NCBI GenBank assembly: GCA_001464385.1
Contig: LNFB01000094.1
Location: forward strand, 1 to 50,543
Direction of reading: 5' to 3'
DNA length: 50,543 nt
Origin: Deltaproteobacteria bacterium Ga0077550
GTDB taxonomy: Bacteria > Myxococcota_A > Polyangia > Nannocystales > Nannocystaceae
In this document: in pieces, positions 8,280 to 18,308 of the stretch
Layout: every line of letters starts with the position of its first letter
How positions within the stretch are numbered: the first letter of the stretch is position 1
Position numbers and translations under genes: made by a program
Notes under the pieces: generated by a model
Told to the model about the DNA's origin: nothing
What the model saw: only the letters and a program-made list of their open reading frames with translations
The model's database searches: none

Positions 8280-9137
8280 ATGCATGCATCGAAGCTCGTC
8301 CTGGTCTCCACTCTGTTCGCGCTCGTCACCGCCTGCAGCGACGACGGCACCGCCGCCGCCGCGGAGGAATCGAGCAGCAGCGGTGGCTCGACCACCGACG
8401 TCTCGGCGTCGGCGACCATGGGCATGAGCTCGACGTCGGCGTCGACGACGTCGCCCGGAACCACCGTCGGGACCTCGGCCGACGGCAGCGAGTCCGACAG
8501 CGGCGGCGGCTTCATCAACCCCGACAGCGAGGAGTCGGGCCCCACCGCGCCCGGGCCCAACGGGGCGCAGTGCGGCACCAACGAGGAGTGCGAGTCGGCG
8601 TTCTGCTACACGATCCCGATGGTCGGCGGCGTGTGCTCCGAGTGCCTCGCCGACGCCGATTGCGAGATGGGCACCTGCGCGATCGATGCCGCCGCGATGT
8701 ACGCGGTGTGCACCGATGGATCGATCGGCAACATGTGCGACTCCGACGAGGGCTGCGCCGGCGAGCTGGTGTGCACCGAGCTCATCGACACCGGTGGCCT
8801 CTTCAACGCCAGCTTCTGCTCGGACTGCGGGCCGTCGGCGCCGTGCGCCGGCGAGCAGATCTGCACCCCGATCTACGACGCGGCGAGCTTCGCCGGCTAC
8901 CTGACGTGCGCCGACCCGGGCAGCGTGGAGAACGGCGGCGGCTGCCCCCTCGAGGCCGGCGTCGGCAACGACGCGGCGTGCATGTCCGGCCACTGCGGCG
9001 TCGCGGATCTCTTCATGGGCTTCGTCCAGCTCGGGGTGTGCGGCGAGTGCAACTCGGACGCGGATTGCGTCGAACCGGCGACCTGCACCCCCGCTGGGGC
9101 CGGCGGCAACGGCCTGATGGGCGCCGTCTGTCAATAG
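8280..9137 (+). CDS. cysteine-rich secreted lipoprotein
   Basis: The 285-residue product begins with a lipoprotein signal (lipobox LVTAC, Cys19). A Ser/Thr/Gly/Asp-rich linker of about 75 residues follows (SSSSGGSTTD), then four or five modules with regularly spaced cysteines of the type CxxNEECESxFC and CSECLADADCEMGTC. Such proteins are common and mostly uncharacterised in myxobacteria; the modules probably form disulfide-linked surface domains. GAGGT lies just before ATG 8280. No enzymatic motif is visible. The next lipoprotein starts 17 bases downstream, behind its own -10 element. Confidence 0.8.
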   Translation: MHASKLVLVSTLFALVTACSDDGTAAAAEESSSSGGSTTDVSASATMGMSSTSASTTSPGTTVGTSADGSESDSGGGFINPDSEESGPTAPGPNGAQCGTNEECESAFCYTIPMVGGVCSECLADADCEMGTCAIDAAAMYAVCTDGSIGNMCDSDEGCAGELVCTELIDTGGLFNASFCSDCGPSAPCAGEQICTPIYDAASFAGYLTCADPGSVENGGGCPLEAGVGNDAACMSGHCGVADLFMGFVQLGVCGECNSDADCVEPATCTPAGAGGNGLMGAVCQ

Positions 9138-9140
9138 CGG

Positions 9141-9146
9141 TACCAT
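9141..9146 (+). promoter_or_regulatory. -10 element of the following lipoprotein gene
   Basis: TACCAT in the context GCGGTACCATCG sits 8 bases before ATG 9155. The same GGTACCNT arrangement recurs before other genes in this window, and no ribosome binding site is evident. Confidence 0.5.
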
Positions 9147-9154
9147 CGCGCGCC

Positions 9155-9895
9155 ATGACATCGACCTCGTCCGTCGCGACCGCGCTGTTCCTCCTCGTCG
9201 CCGCCTGCGACTCGACGCCGCCGCCCGCGACGGCGAAGGCCGAGGCCAAGTCCGGCGACGCCAAGTCCGGCGACGCCAAGGCCGGCGACGCGAAGGCCAA
9301 GCCGGAGGCCAAGTCCCACGGCGACGAGGCGAAGGCCGCACCGAACCCGCACGCCCAGGCGATGCCCGCCCCCGCGGCGCGACCCAAGGGTCCGCCGCGG
9401 GAGATCACGCCGTCGGGCGAGACCCGCACCGAGAAGGCCGCCGAGCTCAGCTTCGCGGTGCCCAAGGAGTGGGAGACGCTGGCGGTGGCCAGCCCGATGC
9501 GCGTCGCCCAGTTCGTGGTGCCCGGCCCGGGCGGCGACGCCGAGATGGTCGTGTTCCGCTTCGCCGGCGGTGCCGGTGGCGTCGACGCCAACATCGCCCG
9601 GTGGAAGGGCCAGTTCGTCCCGCCCGAGGGCAAGACCGTCGACGACATCACCAAGACCTCGTCGTTCGAGGTCGGCACGCTGAAGGTCACGCTCGTCGAC
9701 ATCACCGGGCACTACAAGGCGCCCGAGCGGCCCGGCAGCACGGCGATGGTCGACGAGGACGACCAGCGCATGATCGCCGCGATCGTCGAGGGCTCCGGCG
9801 ACGCGTTCTTCTTCAAGCTCTTCGGCGCGAACAAGACCGTCGAGCTGTGGGCGAAGGCCTACGAAGACGGGCTGCGCGCCGCGAAGGCCGGCTGA
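9155..9895 (+). CDS. lipoprotein with GDAK repeats and a globular C-terminal domain
   Basis: The 246-residue product has a lipobox (LVAAC, Cys18) and a linker rich in Ala, Lys and Pro that contains tandem SGDAK/AGDAK units encoded by 15-base direct repeats (about 9247-9299). From about residue 85 a compact domain follows (SFAVPKEWETLAVASPMR), with alternating strands and an aromatic end (GDAFFFKLFGANKTVELW). It resembles the many secreted proteins that open with a FxxPxxW segment, but I cannot name a family. Start is ATG 9155, 8 bases after a TACCAT element. Confidence 0.75.
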   Translation: MTSTSSVATALFLLVAACDSTPPPATAKAEAKSGDAKSGDAKAGDAKAKPEAKSHGDEAKAAPNPHAQAMPAPAARPKGPPREITPSGETRTEKAAELSFAVPKEWETLAVASPMRVAQFVVPGPGGDAEMVVFRFAGGAGGVDANIARWKGQFVPPEGKTVDDITKTSSFEVGTLKVTLVDITGHYKAPERPGSTAMVDEDDQRMIAAIVEGSGDAFFFKLFGANKTVELWAKAYEDGLRAAKAG

Positions 9896-9923
9896 GGCGA
9901 CGACGCTCGAGCACGTGCTGCGC

Positions 9924-10490
9924 TCAGCACGTGCTGCAGTCGGAGCACGCGTCGCTGGCCGCCTCGCACTGGCGCTGGGCGTTCCAGCAGAGGTCCTCGT
10001 AGCGCGCGTCGCCGTCGTGCTGCTCGGCGAGCGTGCATATGCGCTGCGACAGATCGCAGGCCGCTCCCGCCAGCGCGCAGATGCGGCCGCATGCGTCGGG
10101 CGCAGCCGTCGTGGCGGCCTTGGGCGGCGCCGGCGGCGGGGCGTTCTTCGGCGGCGGCGAGATCGGAGAGGGCTTGCCCGGGCTCACCTCGTCCTCGAGG
10201 GGCTCGGCCTCGGGCGCCACGGGGGACGGCTCCTGCTTCCGGCGTTCGCCGTCGTCGAAGTCGCGCGCCTGCTTTCCCTTCTCCCGGACGACCACGCCCA
10301 GGGCCCGCAGCGCGTCGGCGTTGCCGACGAGCTCCGCCTGCGCCGCGGCCAGCTCGTCCACGGTGCCGCTCGACATGGTGGCAGAGTCGGGGCTCGTCGC
10401 GGGCGCCGACTTGCGACACGCGGCGATCAGCACGAGCGCCGCGATGCCCCACCGCGCACGCCGACGACCCTTGGAACTACCCACAGTCAT
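9924..10490 (-). CDS. lipoprotein with C-terminal cysteine-heptad domain (second paralogue)
   Basis: The 188-residue product starts at ATG 10490, overlapping the 3' end of the preceding paralogue by 14 bases. A lipobox is present (LVLIAAC), followed by a Pro/Lys/Glu-rich linker. The last 57 residues carry cysteines at domain positions 3, 7, 14, 21, 37, 44, 51, 54 and 57, that is CX3C, then CX6CX6C, a 15-residue turn region, CX6CX6C and CX2C. The upstream protein has the same spacing. Heptad spacing predicts two helices with cysteines on one face, joined by disulfides. Function is unknown. It is the last gene of the ECF sigma operon. Confidence 0.75.
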   Translation of the reverse strand: MTVGSSKGRRRARWGIAALVLIAACRKSAPATSPDSATMSSGTVDELAAAQAELVGNADALRALGVVVREKGKQARDFDDGERRKQEPSPVAPEAEPLEDEVSPGKPSPISPPPKNAPPPAPPKAATTAAPDACGRICALAGAACDLSQRICTLAEQHDGDARYEDLCWNAQRQCEAASDACSDCSTC

Positions 10491-11022
10491 CACACGCCTC
10501 CGTGGCACGCGTGCAGTCCCGCTCGGCCCGCTTGCACGTCGCAGCATACCGCGGCTCGTCCGCGTGCTCGTCGGCGAGCAGGCAGATGCGCTCGCGCAGC
10601 GCGCAGACCGTCGTCGCGATGGCGCAGATCCGCAGGCAAGGATCCTCGTCCTTCACCGGGGCGCCGGCCCCTGGTACCTGCTTCGTGCTCGGCTTGTCGC
10701 GCGGCGCGTGGTCCTTCTTCGCGCCGGCCTTGCGGTACGTCCGCAGACGCACGCCCTCCCCGCGCAGCTCGACCTCGAGCTCTTCGAGCGACGCGGTGAG
10801 ATCTTCGAGCGACGCGGGCGCCACCACGGTGACCGTCGACTCGCGCACGTCCCCATCATCGGCGGCGCCGCCCATCGCAGGGCGCGGGGCACCCGCCGCG
10901 TCGGCCGGGGCGACCGTCGCCGTCTCGGCCTCCGGGGCCTTCGACGCCTTGGACAGCCCGTCCTGCTTCGCGCACGCCAGCGCGCACGAGATCAGCAGGA
11001 TCGCGACGCGGACGCCCCTCAC
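10477..11022 (-). CDS. lipoprotein with C-terminal cysteine-heptad domain (first paralogue)
   Basis: The 181-residue product starts at GTG 11022, inside the stop of the upstream gene (GTGA overlap). Its lipobox is ISCALAC. The middle contains a helical stretch (LEDLTASLEELEVELRGEG) and a charged Lys/Pro linker. The final 55 residues hold eight cysteines with the same spacing as the next gene (CLRICAI, VCALRERIC, CKRAERDC, ACDDCG). The two proteins are clearly tandem paralogues in this domain and differ in the linker. An extracytoplasmic, disulfide-bonded role is inferred from the lipobox and cysteines. Confidence 0.75.
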   Translation of the reverse strand: MRGVRVAILLISCALACAKQDGLSKASKAPEAETATVAPADAAGAPRPAMGGAADDGDVRESTVTVVAPASLEDLTASLEELEVELRGEGVRLRTYRKAGAKKDHAPRDKPSTKQVPGAGAPVKDEDPCLRICAIATTVCALRERICLLADEHADEPRYAATCKRAERDCTRATEACDDCG

Positions 11023-11555
11023 GGCCCCTCGGCGAGCTCGAGCTCGAGCAGCGCACGGTTCATGTCGAGCGCCTCCTCGTAGGCCGAGAGCGCCTCGTCG
11101 TCGCGGCCGCGCTCCTCGAGCACCTCGCCGCGCAGCGCCACGAGTCGCGCGGTGAACGGGTTGGTCTCGACCTCGCGGTACTCCGGTCCGAGGCCCTCGT
11201 CGAGGATCGCGAGCAGGGCCGCGTCGGTGACGGGATCGATGTCGGGGAAGTCGAGTCGCAGCCGCACGAGGCGGCCGTAGACGTCGTGGCGCAGCTGCTC
11301 GGCCAGATCGCCGCCGTCCTCGCGCGACGGCCAGCTCTGGCGGCGCAGCGCCTCGAGGGCCGCGATCGCGCCGGCCTCGTCGCCGCGCTCGAGCAGCAGA
11401 TCGATCCGTCGGTGCTCGACCTCGACGGTCTGCGCGAGCACGACCAGCGCATCGGGGCGCGCCGGCGCCAGCCGACCCGCCTGCGCCAGGCCGACGAGCA
11501 TCGATCCCGCACCGAGCACGAGGCCGACGGCGAGGGTGAGCCATCGCTGGGTCAT
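11019..11555 (-). CDS. membrane-anchored helical (TPR-like) protein of the ECF operon
   Basis: The 178-residue product has one N-terminal hydrophobic segment (TLAVGLVLGAGSMLVGLA), then is wholly helical. Its last 40 residues look like a TPR hairpin (LRGEVLEERGRDDEALSAY). ATG 11555 overlaps the stop of the anti-sigma gene (ATGA), and its own stop overlaps the next GTG. The topology suggests a periplasmic helical domain tethered to the inner membrane, perhaps an adaptor between the anti-sigma factor and the lipoproteins. That role is an inference from context only. Confidence 0.65.
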   Translation of the reverse strand: MTQRWLTLAVGLVLGAGSMLVGLAQAGRLAPARPDALVVLAQTVEVEHRRIDLLLERGDEAGAIAALEALRRQSWPSREDGGDLAEQLRHDVYGRLVRLRLDFPDIDPVTDAALLAILDEGLGPEYREVETNPFTARLVALRGEVLEERGRDDEALSAYEEALDMNRALLELELAEGP

Positions 11556-12058
11556 GGTGCGCCTCCCTGGGTCCCGCCGCTGCGCGCCATCGCCAGCAGC
11601 TCGCCGCGGAGGTTGCCGCGAGACGCGTCGACGCGGCGCGCCACGGTGGCGCGGGCCCCGGGCGCGAGCGCGGCGAACTGCCCCTCGAGCTGCTCGGCGA
11701 GCGAGCCGTCGACGCGGGCGACGGACGGCGACCGAGCCGAGCCCGAGTCCGTCGTCGCGTCGGGCCGCAGCGCGACCACGAGCAGCACGGCGGCCGCGGC
11801 CGCGAGCACGGGCGCGCCCCAGATCCACAGGCGGCGACGCCACCACGGCACCGGCGCGATCGCAGCGTCGATCTCGCGCCAGATCGCGTCCTGCCGCGCG
11901 TCGCCGAGCTCGGCCGGCGCGCGGGCGTGGAGCAGGAACCGCAGCGCGGCGAGCTCGGGCTCGACGCCGCCCGCGTCGCCCTCGGCCGCCATGCCGGCGC
12001 GCAGCTCGTCCTCCCACCGAGGATCCGTCACTGCCCTGTCCTGCTGCTCCCCGCTCAT
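11552..12058 (-). CDS. probable anti-sigma factor with one membrane segment
   Basis: The 168-residue product (from ATG 12058) has an acidic, helical N-terminal part of about 70 residues. A Trp/Arg boundary and a single membrane segment (LWIWGAPVLAAAAAVLLVV) follow, then a short Arg-rich outer tail. This architecture, directly downstream of an ECF sigma gene on the same strand, is that of a membrane-bound anti-sigma factor. No zinc-binding HxxxCxxC motif is present. An alternative GTG at 12169 would overlap the sigma stop but adds an Arg/Pro-rich stretch that looks non-coding; a C-rich/G-rich inverted repeat also lies there. Its stop is coupled to the next gene by ATGA. Confidence 0.65.
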   Translation of the reverse strand: MSGEQQDRAVTDPRWEDELRAGMAAEGDAGGVEPELAALRFLLHARAPAELGDARQDAIWREIDAAIAPVPWWRRRLWIWGAPVLAAAAAVLLVVALRPDATTDSGSARSPSVARVDGSLAEQLEGQFAALAPGARATVARRVDASRGNLRGELLAMARSGGTQGGAP

Positions 12059-12158
12059 GGTTCGGTCGTCCGTCGGTTCTGGGCCCCGAACGCCCCCCAC
12101 GCGGGGGAGCTTACGCCACGCGCGGGGGCTCGACCGCAGCGGGCTACGGATCGCGGCG

Positions 12159-12755
12159 TCATGGCTCACCTGCCAGGGCTACGCCCTGCTTCTCGCAGGC
12201 CTGGCGAAAGGCGCGACAGGCCCGGAACAGCAGCACGTCCAGGGTCCCGATCTTGACCTCGAGGGCGGCGGCGCACTCGTCGCGGGAGCGCCCCTGCAGC
12301 AGCCGCAGCCGCAGGACCTCGGCGTAGCGGGGGTTCATGCCGCCGAGCACGGCCTCGATGCGCGCGCGCAGCTGCTCGCGCTCGAGCTCGTCCTGCGTCG
12401 GGTCGTTGCCCTCCTCGACGAAGGCGTCGACGTGCTCGGCGAAGGCGCCGCGCAGCCGCTGACGCCGCCCCGAGGCGCGCAGCAGATCCCGGGCCTTGTT
12501 CTTCGCGAGGACCTTCAGCCACGGGTAGAGCCCCGGGTCCTTCCACTGATAGTTGGGCAGCGCCCCGAACGCCGACAGGAACGTGTCGCGCAGGCAGTCC
12601 TCGGCGTCGTCCTTGTCGCCGAGCATCGGCACGAGCACGTAGGCGAAGATCGCCCGGGCGTACGCCCGATAGATCTGCTCGAACGCGCGGCGATCACCCG
12701 CGGCGGCGCGCTGGACCAGCGCGCGCTCGTCCGCGAGGGCATCGGGCCGGGTCAC
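12159..12755 (-). CDS. ECF-type RNA polymerase sigma factor
   Basis: The 198-residue product has a region 2 (RRAFEQIYRAYARAIFAYV, then DAEDCLRDTFLSAF and WLKVLAKNKARDLLR), a charged linker, and a region 4 helix-turn-helix (NPRYAEVLRLRLLQGRSRD and LEVKIGTLDVLLFRACRAF). It lacks regions 1 and 3, as ECF factors do. The start is GTG 12755, 8 bases after a TACCCT element. It heads a minus-strand operon with an anti-sigma-like protein, a membrane helical protein and two cysteine-rich lipoproteins, which suggests an envelope-directed regulon. It is divergent from the pseudouridine synthase across 49 bases. Confidence 0.9.
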   Translation of the reverse strand: MTRPDALADERALVQRAAAGDRRAFEQIYRAYARAIFAYVLVPMLGDKDDAEDCLRDTFLSAFGALPNYQWKDPGLYPWLKVLAKNKARDLLRASGRRQRLRGAFAEHVDAFVEEGNDPTQDELEREQLRARIEAVLGGMNPRYAEVLRLRLLQGRSRDECAAALEVKIGTLDVLLFRACRAFRQACEKQGVALAGEP

Positions 12756-12763
12756 CGCGCCGC

Positions 12764-12797
12764 AGGGTACCGCGGGCGCTGCGCCCGGGGCTACCAT
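12764..12797. promoter_or_regulatory. back-to-back -10 elements for the ECF operon and the pseudouridine synthase
   Basis: On the minus strand TACCCT (12764-12769) lies 8 bases before the ECF GTG start. On the plus strand TACCAT (12792-12797) lies 7 bases before the TTG start of the synthase. Only 22 bases separate them, so the -35 zones of the two promoters must overlap. The spacer between is itself nearly an inverted repeat (GCGGGCGC and GCGCCCG). Confidence 0.5.
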
Positions 12798-12804
12798 CGC
12801 CGCG

Positions 12805-13530
12805 TTGCCACGACTGGACCTCCTGCTCGCGCACAACCTCGGGATCGGCCGCGCCGCGGTGACCCGCCTGCTGCGCTCCGGGCGGGTCCTCGACATCGAA
12901 GGCGCGCCGCTGCACGACGGCCGCACCCCCATCGCGCTCGAGGAGCTGCCGCGCCCCCTCGTCGTCGACGGCGCTGCGATCACGCTGCGCGCCCGCATGG
13001 ATCTCCTCCAACACAAGCCGCTCGGGGTGGTCACCGCGCTGCGCGACGCGACCCACCCGACGGCCTACGATCTGCTCGAGGGCGCGCCGCTGCGGGCCGA
13101 GCTCCGCGCCGTCGGTCGGCTCGACCTCGACTCCACCGGCCTGCTGCTGTGGACCACCGACGGCGATCTGCTCCACCGGCTCACGCACCCGCGGCGCGCC
13201 GTGCCGCGCACGTACCACGTCGCCCTGGGCGGCCCGTGGCGACCGGTGCCACCGGAGTTCGCCCTCGCCGACGGGCACGTCCCGACGATCGTCGCGCTCG
13301 AGGCCCGCGACGCCGCGCAGATGCACCCGGGCCTCGTCGTGCCCGACACGACGCGGTGCTTCGCGACCATCACGTTGACCTCGGGGCGCTTCCACGAGGT
13401 GCGGCGCATCTTCACCGAGCTCGACTCCCTCGTGCTCGGGCTGTGTCGCGTGCGCTACGGCGACGTCGTGCTGCCCGACGACCTCGCGCCCGGGGCGTGG
13501 CTGCCGATCGATCCGCCGCCCGCGGCTTGA
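12805..13530 (+). CDS. RsuA/RluB-family pseudouridine synthase
   Basis: The 241-residue product has an N-terminal S4 RNA-binding domain (LLAHNLGIGRAAVTRLLRSG, residues 6-25). A synthase domain follows with the catalytic block GRLDLDSTGLLLW (catalytic Asp about D107) and the late motif LTSGRFHEVRRIF. It isomerises a uridine in ribosomal RNA; the length and single S4 domain favour the RsuA type, which modifies small-subunit rRNA. The start is TTG 12805, supported by the full S4 domain and the -10 element 7 bases upstream. It is the only gene in its transcription unit that I can identify. Confidence 0.9.
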   Translation: MPRLDLLLAHNLGIGRAAVTRLLRSGRVLDIEGAPLHDGRTPIALEELPRPLVVDGAAITLRARMDLLQHKPLGVVTALRDATHPTAYDLLEGAPLRAELRAVGRLDLDSTGLLLWTTDGDLLHRLTHPRRAVPRTYHVALGGPWRPVPPEFALADGHVPTIVALEARDAAQMHPGLVVPDTTRCFATITLTSGRFHEVRRIFTELDSLVLGLCRVRYGDVVLPDDLAPGAWLPIDPPPAA

Positions 13531-13681
13531 TTCGGCAGCAACGAGCGCGCGGCGCCCGGCCGGGATTCCCGGTCCGCGGCGGGACCCTTGGGGGCGACAG
13601 CGGGCCCGAGGTGGGCCGTTTCGCGGGATTCCTCGGGGCCGGGCTCAAGCCGGGACGCCGAGAACGCGATGACGACTACGC

Positions 13682-14209
13682 ATGACGACGAAGGCAAAGC
13701 CGCTCGCGACGCTCGCTTCCCTGCTGCTCCTCGCGGCGTGCGACCTGCAGCTCCTGCCCGAGTCGGCGCAGTACGAGGGCGACGGGACGCCGCGCCTCGC
13801 GGTCGTCGTGGAGGCCACCGCGATGCCGAGCAACGGCGTCGTCGCCGTCGACCTCGAGCTCGTCGACGTGCTCGTCCACCGCGAGAGCGATGACTCGTGG
13901 GTCTGGCTCGCGGGCGGCACCGGTCGCGTCGAGCTCTCGCTCGACGGCAGCAGCCAGCAGACGTCGGTGCCGCTGCTCCCCGATCACTACGATCGCCTGC
14001 TCGTGGTCGTCGACGCGCCGCGCGTCGCCGTCGATGGTGCGTGGCAGAGCGCCGCGCTCGCCACCGACGAGATCGAATTCGCGATCGACCTCGATCTCGA
14101 CGCCGACGCCGAGGTCGAGGTGAGCTTCGACGTCGACGCATCGCTGACGGGCGGCCGCGGCGACTGGCAATTCGACCCCCGCGCGACCGTCCGCGTCGTC
14201 GGCGAGTGA
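13682..14209 (+). CDS. DUF4382-like lipoprotein
   Basis: The 175-residue product has a lipobox (LLLAAC, Cys21) and no long linker. The body reads like the DUF4382 beta-sandwich: a strand with LELVDVLVHR, a WVWL turn, then a strand pattern ending LLPDHYDRLLVVVDAPRVAV. The C-terminal half is rich in Asp and Glu. Family assignment rests on this pattern only. The 150 bases upstream hold no gene; a short GACTAC near 13673 may belong to a promoter but is weak. Confidence 0.65.
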   Translation: MTTKAKPLATLASLLLLAACDLQLLPESAQYEGDGTPRLAVVVEATAMPSNGVVAVDLELVDVLVHRESDDSWVWLAGGTGRVELSLDGSSQQTSVPLLPDHYDRLLVVVDAPRVAVDGAWQSAALATDEIEFAIDLDLDADAEVEVSFDVDASLTGGRGDWQFDPRATVRVVGE

Positions 14210-14228
14210 ATCGCAGCGGCGACGCTGG

Positions 14229-14234
14229 TACCCT
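14229..14234 (+). promoter_or_regulatory. extended -10 element of the S9 peptidase gene
   Basis: TGG-TACCCT lies 9 bases before ATG 14244, with no ribosome binding site in between. It is one of the cleanest examples of the leaderless pattern in this window. Confidence 0.55.
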
Positions 14235-14243
14235 GGCGCGCCC

Positions 14244-16483
<2,240 letters not shown>

Positions 16484-16487
<4 letters not shown>

Positions 16488-17116
16488 TCCGCCCGATCGC
16501 CGCGAGCCCACCGGGCGCGATCACCCTCGAGATCGCGGGCACCGCCGTGGGCACCGAGGCCGAGGGTCCGCACCGCCGCTTCGCGGTGTGGGTGCAGGGG
16601 TGCACGCTGGCGTGTCCGGGCTGTTGCAACCCCGAGATGTTCGTCCGCGGTCGCGGCCGAACGATCGAAGTCCCGGCGCTGAACCGGGCGATCTCGGAGG
16701 CGGCGCAGACGGCCGGCGTCGAGGGCATCACGGTCCTCGGCGGCGAACCCCTGCAGCAGCTCGGCGCGGTCGCGGCCCTGTGTGAAGCGGCCGCGGCCGC
16801 GGGCCTCGGCGTGATCGTCTTCACCGGCCACACCCTCGCCGAGGCGCGCGGACAGGTCGGATTCGAGCGGCTCTGGGCGTGCATCGACACCCTCGTCGAC
16901 GGCCGCTTCGACGCGCGCCAACCCGACGCGGCGAGGCGCTTCGTGGGATCGCGCAACCAAACGCTCGTGCATCGCACGCCGCGCTACGCCGATCCGTCGC
17001 TGTGGCAGGGCGAGCCCACGGTCGAGCTCGTCCTCACTCCCGGCGAACCGCTGCGGCTGGTCGGCGCGCCGGCGCTCGCCCGCCGCGTGGTCCGCTCCCT
17101 GCGCGGCGGGTCCTGA
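16484..17116 (+). CDS. radical SAM activating-enzyme-like protein (NrdG type)
   Basis: The 210-residue product carries the CX3CX2C iron-sulfur motif in QGCTLACPGC, followed by a GGEP motif (VLGGEPLQQL), both diagnostic of radical SAM enzymes that bind S-adenosylmethionine. The small size and early cluster motif match glycyl-radical activases such as NrdG. No glycyl-radical enzyme partner (for example NrdD) is in the window. ATG 16484 overlaps the peptidase stop (ATGA), so the two are probably co-translated. Its true partner is unknown. Confidence 0.85.
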
Positions 17117-17162
17117 CGCGGCGCGGCAGGACTCGCGCTTGCGAATGGCGCTGCGGCGGCGC

Positions 17163-17168
17163 TACGAT
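17163..17168 (+). promoter_or_regulatory. -10 element of the following gene
   Basis: TACGAT sits 9 bases before ATG 17178 in the context GCGCTACGATCC, matching the TANNNT leaderless pattern. Confidence 0.5.
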
Positions 17169-17177
17169 CCGAGTGCC

Positions 17178-17678
17178 ATGGATCGGCCCGACCATTATTA
17201 CGAGAGCGCGCGGGGCGTGATCCGGATCGGGCGTTTCGGTCCGGTCTTCGCGGGCGTCTACGGCACGCCGCTCACGGCCGAGGCCTTCGACGAGATCCTC
17301 GCGTGGCAAGGCCCGCTCATGCCGGCCGAGCCCATCCTGCAGTTCTCGCTGGCGTTCGGCGCCCACCGCCTGCAGCCCGAGGTCCAGGCCGCGGCCGATC
17401 GGCTGCTCACCGCGTACGGCCCGCGCACGTGTGGCTCGGCCACCGTACTGTCGGCCACCGGCTTCCAAGCCAGCGCCGCCCGGGCCGCGCTCGCGACGAT
17501 CTACCTGCTGACGCGCGTCTCGTACCCGCGAAAGGTCTTCGCCGACGTGGCGGAGGCCGAGCTGTGGCTGCGATCCCTGGGCAAATACCCCGACGCGATC
17601 ACGGCGGCCGGGCGTTGGCTCGCCCAGGCCGAGGCCGCCCGCATCGCGTCGGCGCCACTGACCCCGCCGTCGCCGTGA
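17178..17678 (+). CDS. hypothetical protein, STAS-like size
   Basis: The 166-residue product has no signal peptide and no membrane segment. It starts MDRPDHYYESARGVIRIGRF and alternates strands and helices (FGPVFAGVYG, then AALATIYLLTRVSYPRKVFA). The general pattern resembles small myxobacterial proteins loosely related to STAS/SEC14-like folds, but I do not recognise it with confidence. Start ATG 17178 follows a TACGAT element; an earlier in-frame ATG at 17139 would overlap that element. Confidence 0.65.
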   Translation: MDRPDHYYESARGVIRIGRFGPVFAGVYGTPLTAEAFDEILAWQGPLMPAEPILQFSLAFGAHRLQPEVQAAADRLLTAYGPRTCGSATVLSATGFQASAARAALATIYLLTRVSYPRKVFADVAEAELWLRSLGKYPDAITAAGRWLAQAEAARIASAPLTPPSP

Positions 17679-17747
17679 CGACGGACGCCCGCTGCCTGCA
17701 CAATGCGCCCCGCGTCGGCCGGTCCGGCGTCGAGGCCAGGTGAACCG

Positions 17748-18263
17748 ATGCCCCGCAAGCCCACCGCATCCCCGAAGCCCAGCGCATCCAAGGCGGCCCG
17801 CCAGTACTGGCTGATGAAGAGCGAGCCCGACGCATTCTCGCTCGACGAGCTGCGGCGCAAGGGCACCGCGCCGTGGGACGGCGTGCGCAACTTCATGGCC
17901 CGCAACAACATGGACGCGATGCGCGTCGGCGACCTCGTGCTCTTCTACCACTCGAGCTGCAACCCGCCGGGCGCCGTCGGCATCGCCCGCGTGTGCCGCG
18001 AGGCGTACCCCGATCCGACCGCCTTCGATCCGAAGAGCAAGTACTACGACGAGAAGTCCAAGCCCGACGCGCCGCGTTGGCGCATGGTCGACGTCGAGTT
18101 CGTCGCCGAGCTCCCGCACATGGTCACGCTCGAGAGCATGCGCGACGATCCGGAGCTCGCCGAGATGGCGGTCGTGCGCCCGGGCCGGCTGTCGGTGCAG
18201 CCGGTGAGCGCCGAGCACTTCGCCCATGTCGTCCGCAAGGGCGGCGGCACGCTGCCGCGGTAG
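17748..18263 (+). CDS. EVE domain-containing protein
   Basis: The 171-residue product has a basic Lys/Pro/Ser-rich N-terminus of about 20 residues and then a complete EVE fold: YWLMKSEPDAFSLDEL, WDGVRNFMARNNM, MRVGDLVLFYHSS, GAVGIARVC and the closing LSVQPVSAEHF. EVE proteins bind modified bases in DNA or RNA (the family includes thymocyte nuclear protein 1). AGGTG precedes ATG 17748, so this gene looks leadered. There is no restriction or modification gene next to it. Confidence 0.92.
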   Translation: MPRKPTASPKPSASKAARQYWLMKSEPDAFSLDELRRKGTAPWDGVRNFMARNNMDAMRVGDLVLFYHSSCNPPGAVGIARVCREAYPDPTAFDPKSKYYDEKSKPDAPRWRMVDVEFVAELPHMVTLESMRDDPELAEMAVVRPGRLSVQPVSAEHFAHVVRKGGGTLPR

Positions 18264-18273
18264 GGCCCGCGGG

Positions 18274-18304
18274 TTGACCCGGCCCGGCCGAGGCATCATG
18301 ATGC
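18274..18304 (+). promoter_or_regulatory. vapBC promoter with a palindromic operator over the -10
   Basis: TTGACC (18274-18279) and CATGAT (18297-18302) are spaced by 17 bases. The -10 lies within the perfect 12-bp palindrome GCATCATGATGC (18293-18304). The antitoxin ATG comes 6 bases after the -10, so transcription would start at the first codon. A VapB dimer on this palindrome would block the promoter, the usual autoregulation of such modules. Confidence 0.65.
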
Positions 18305-18308
18305 TTCG

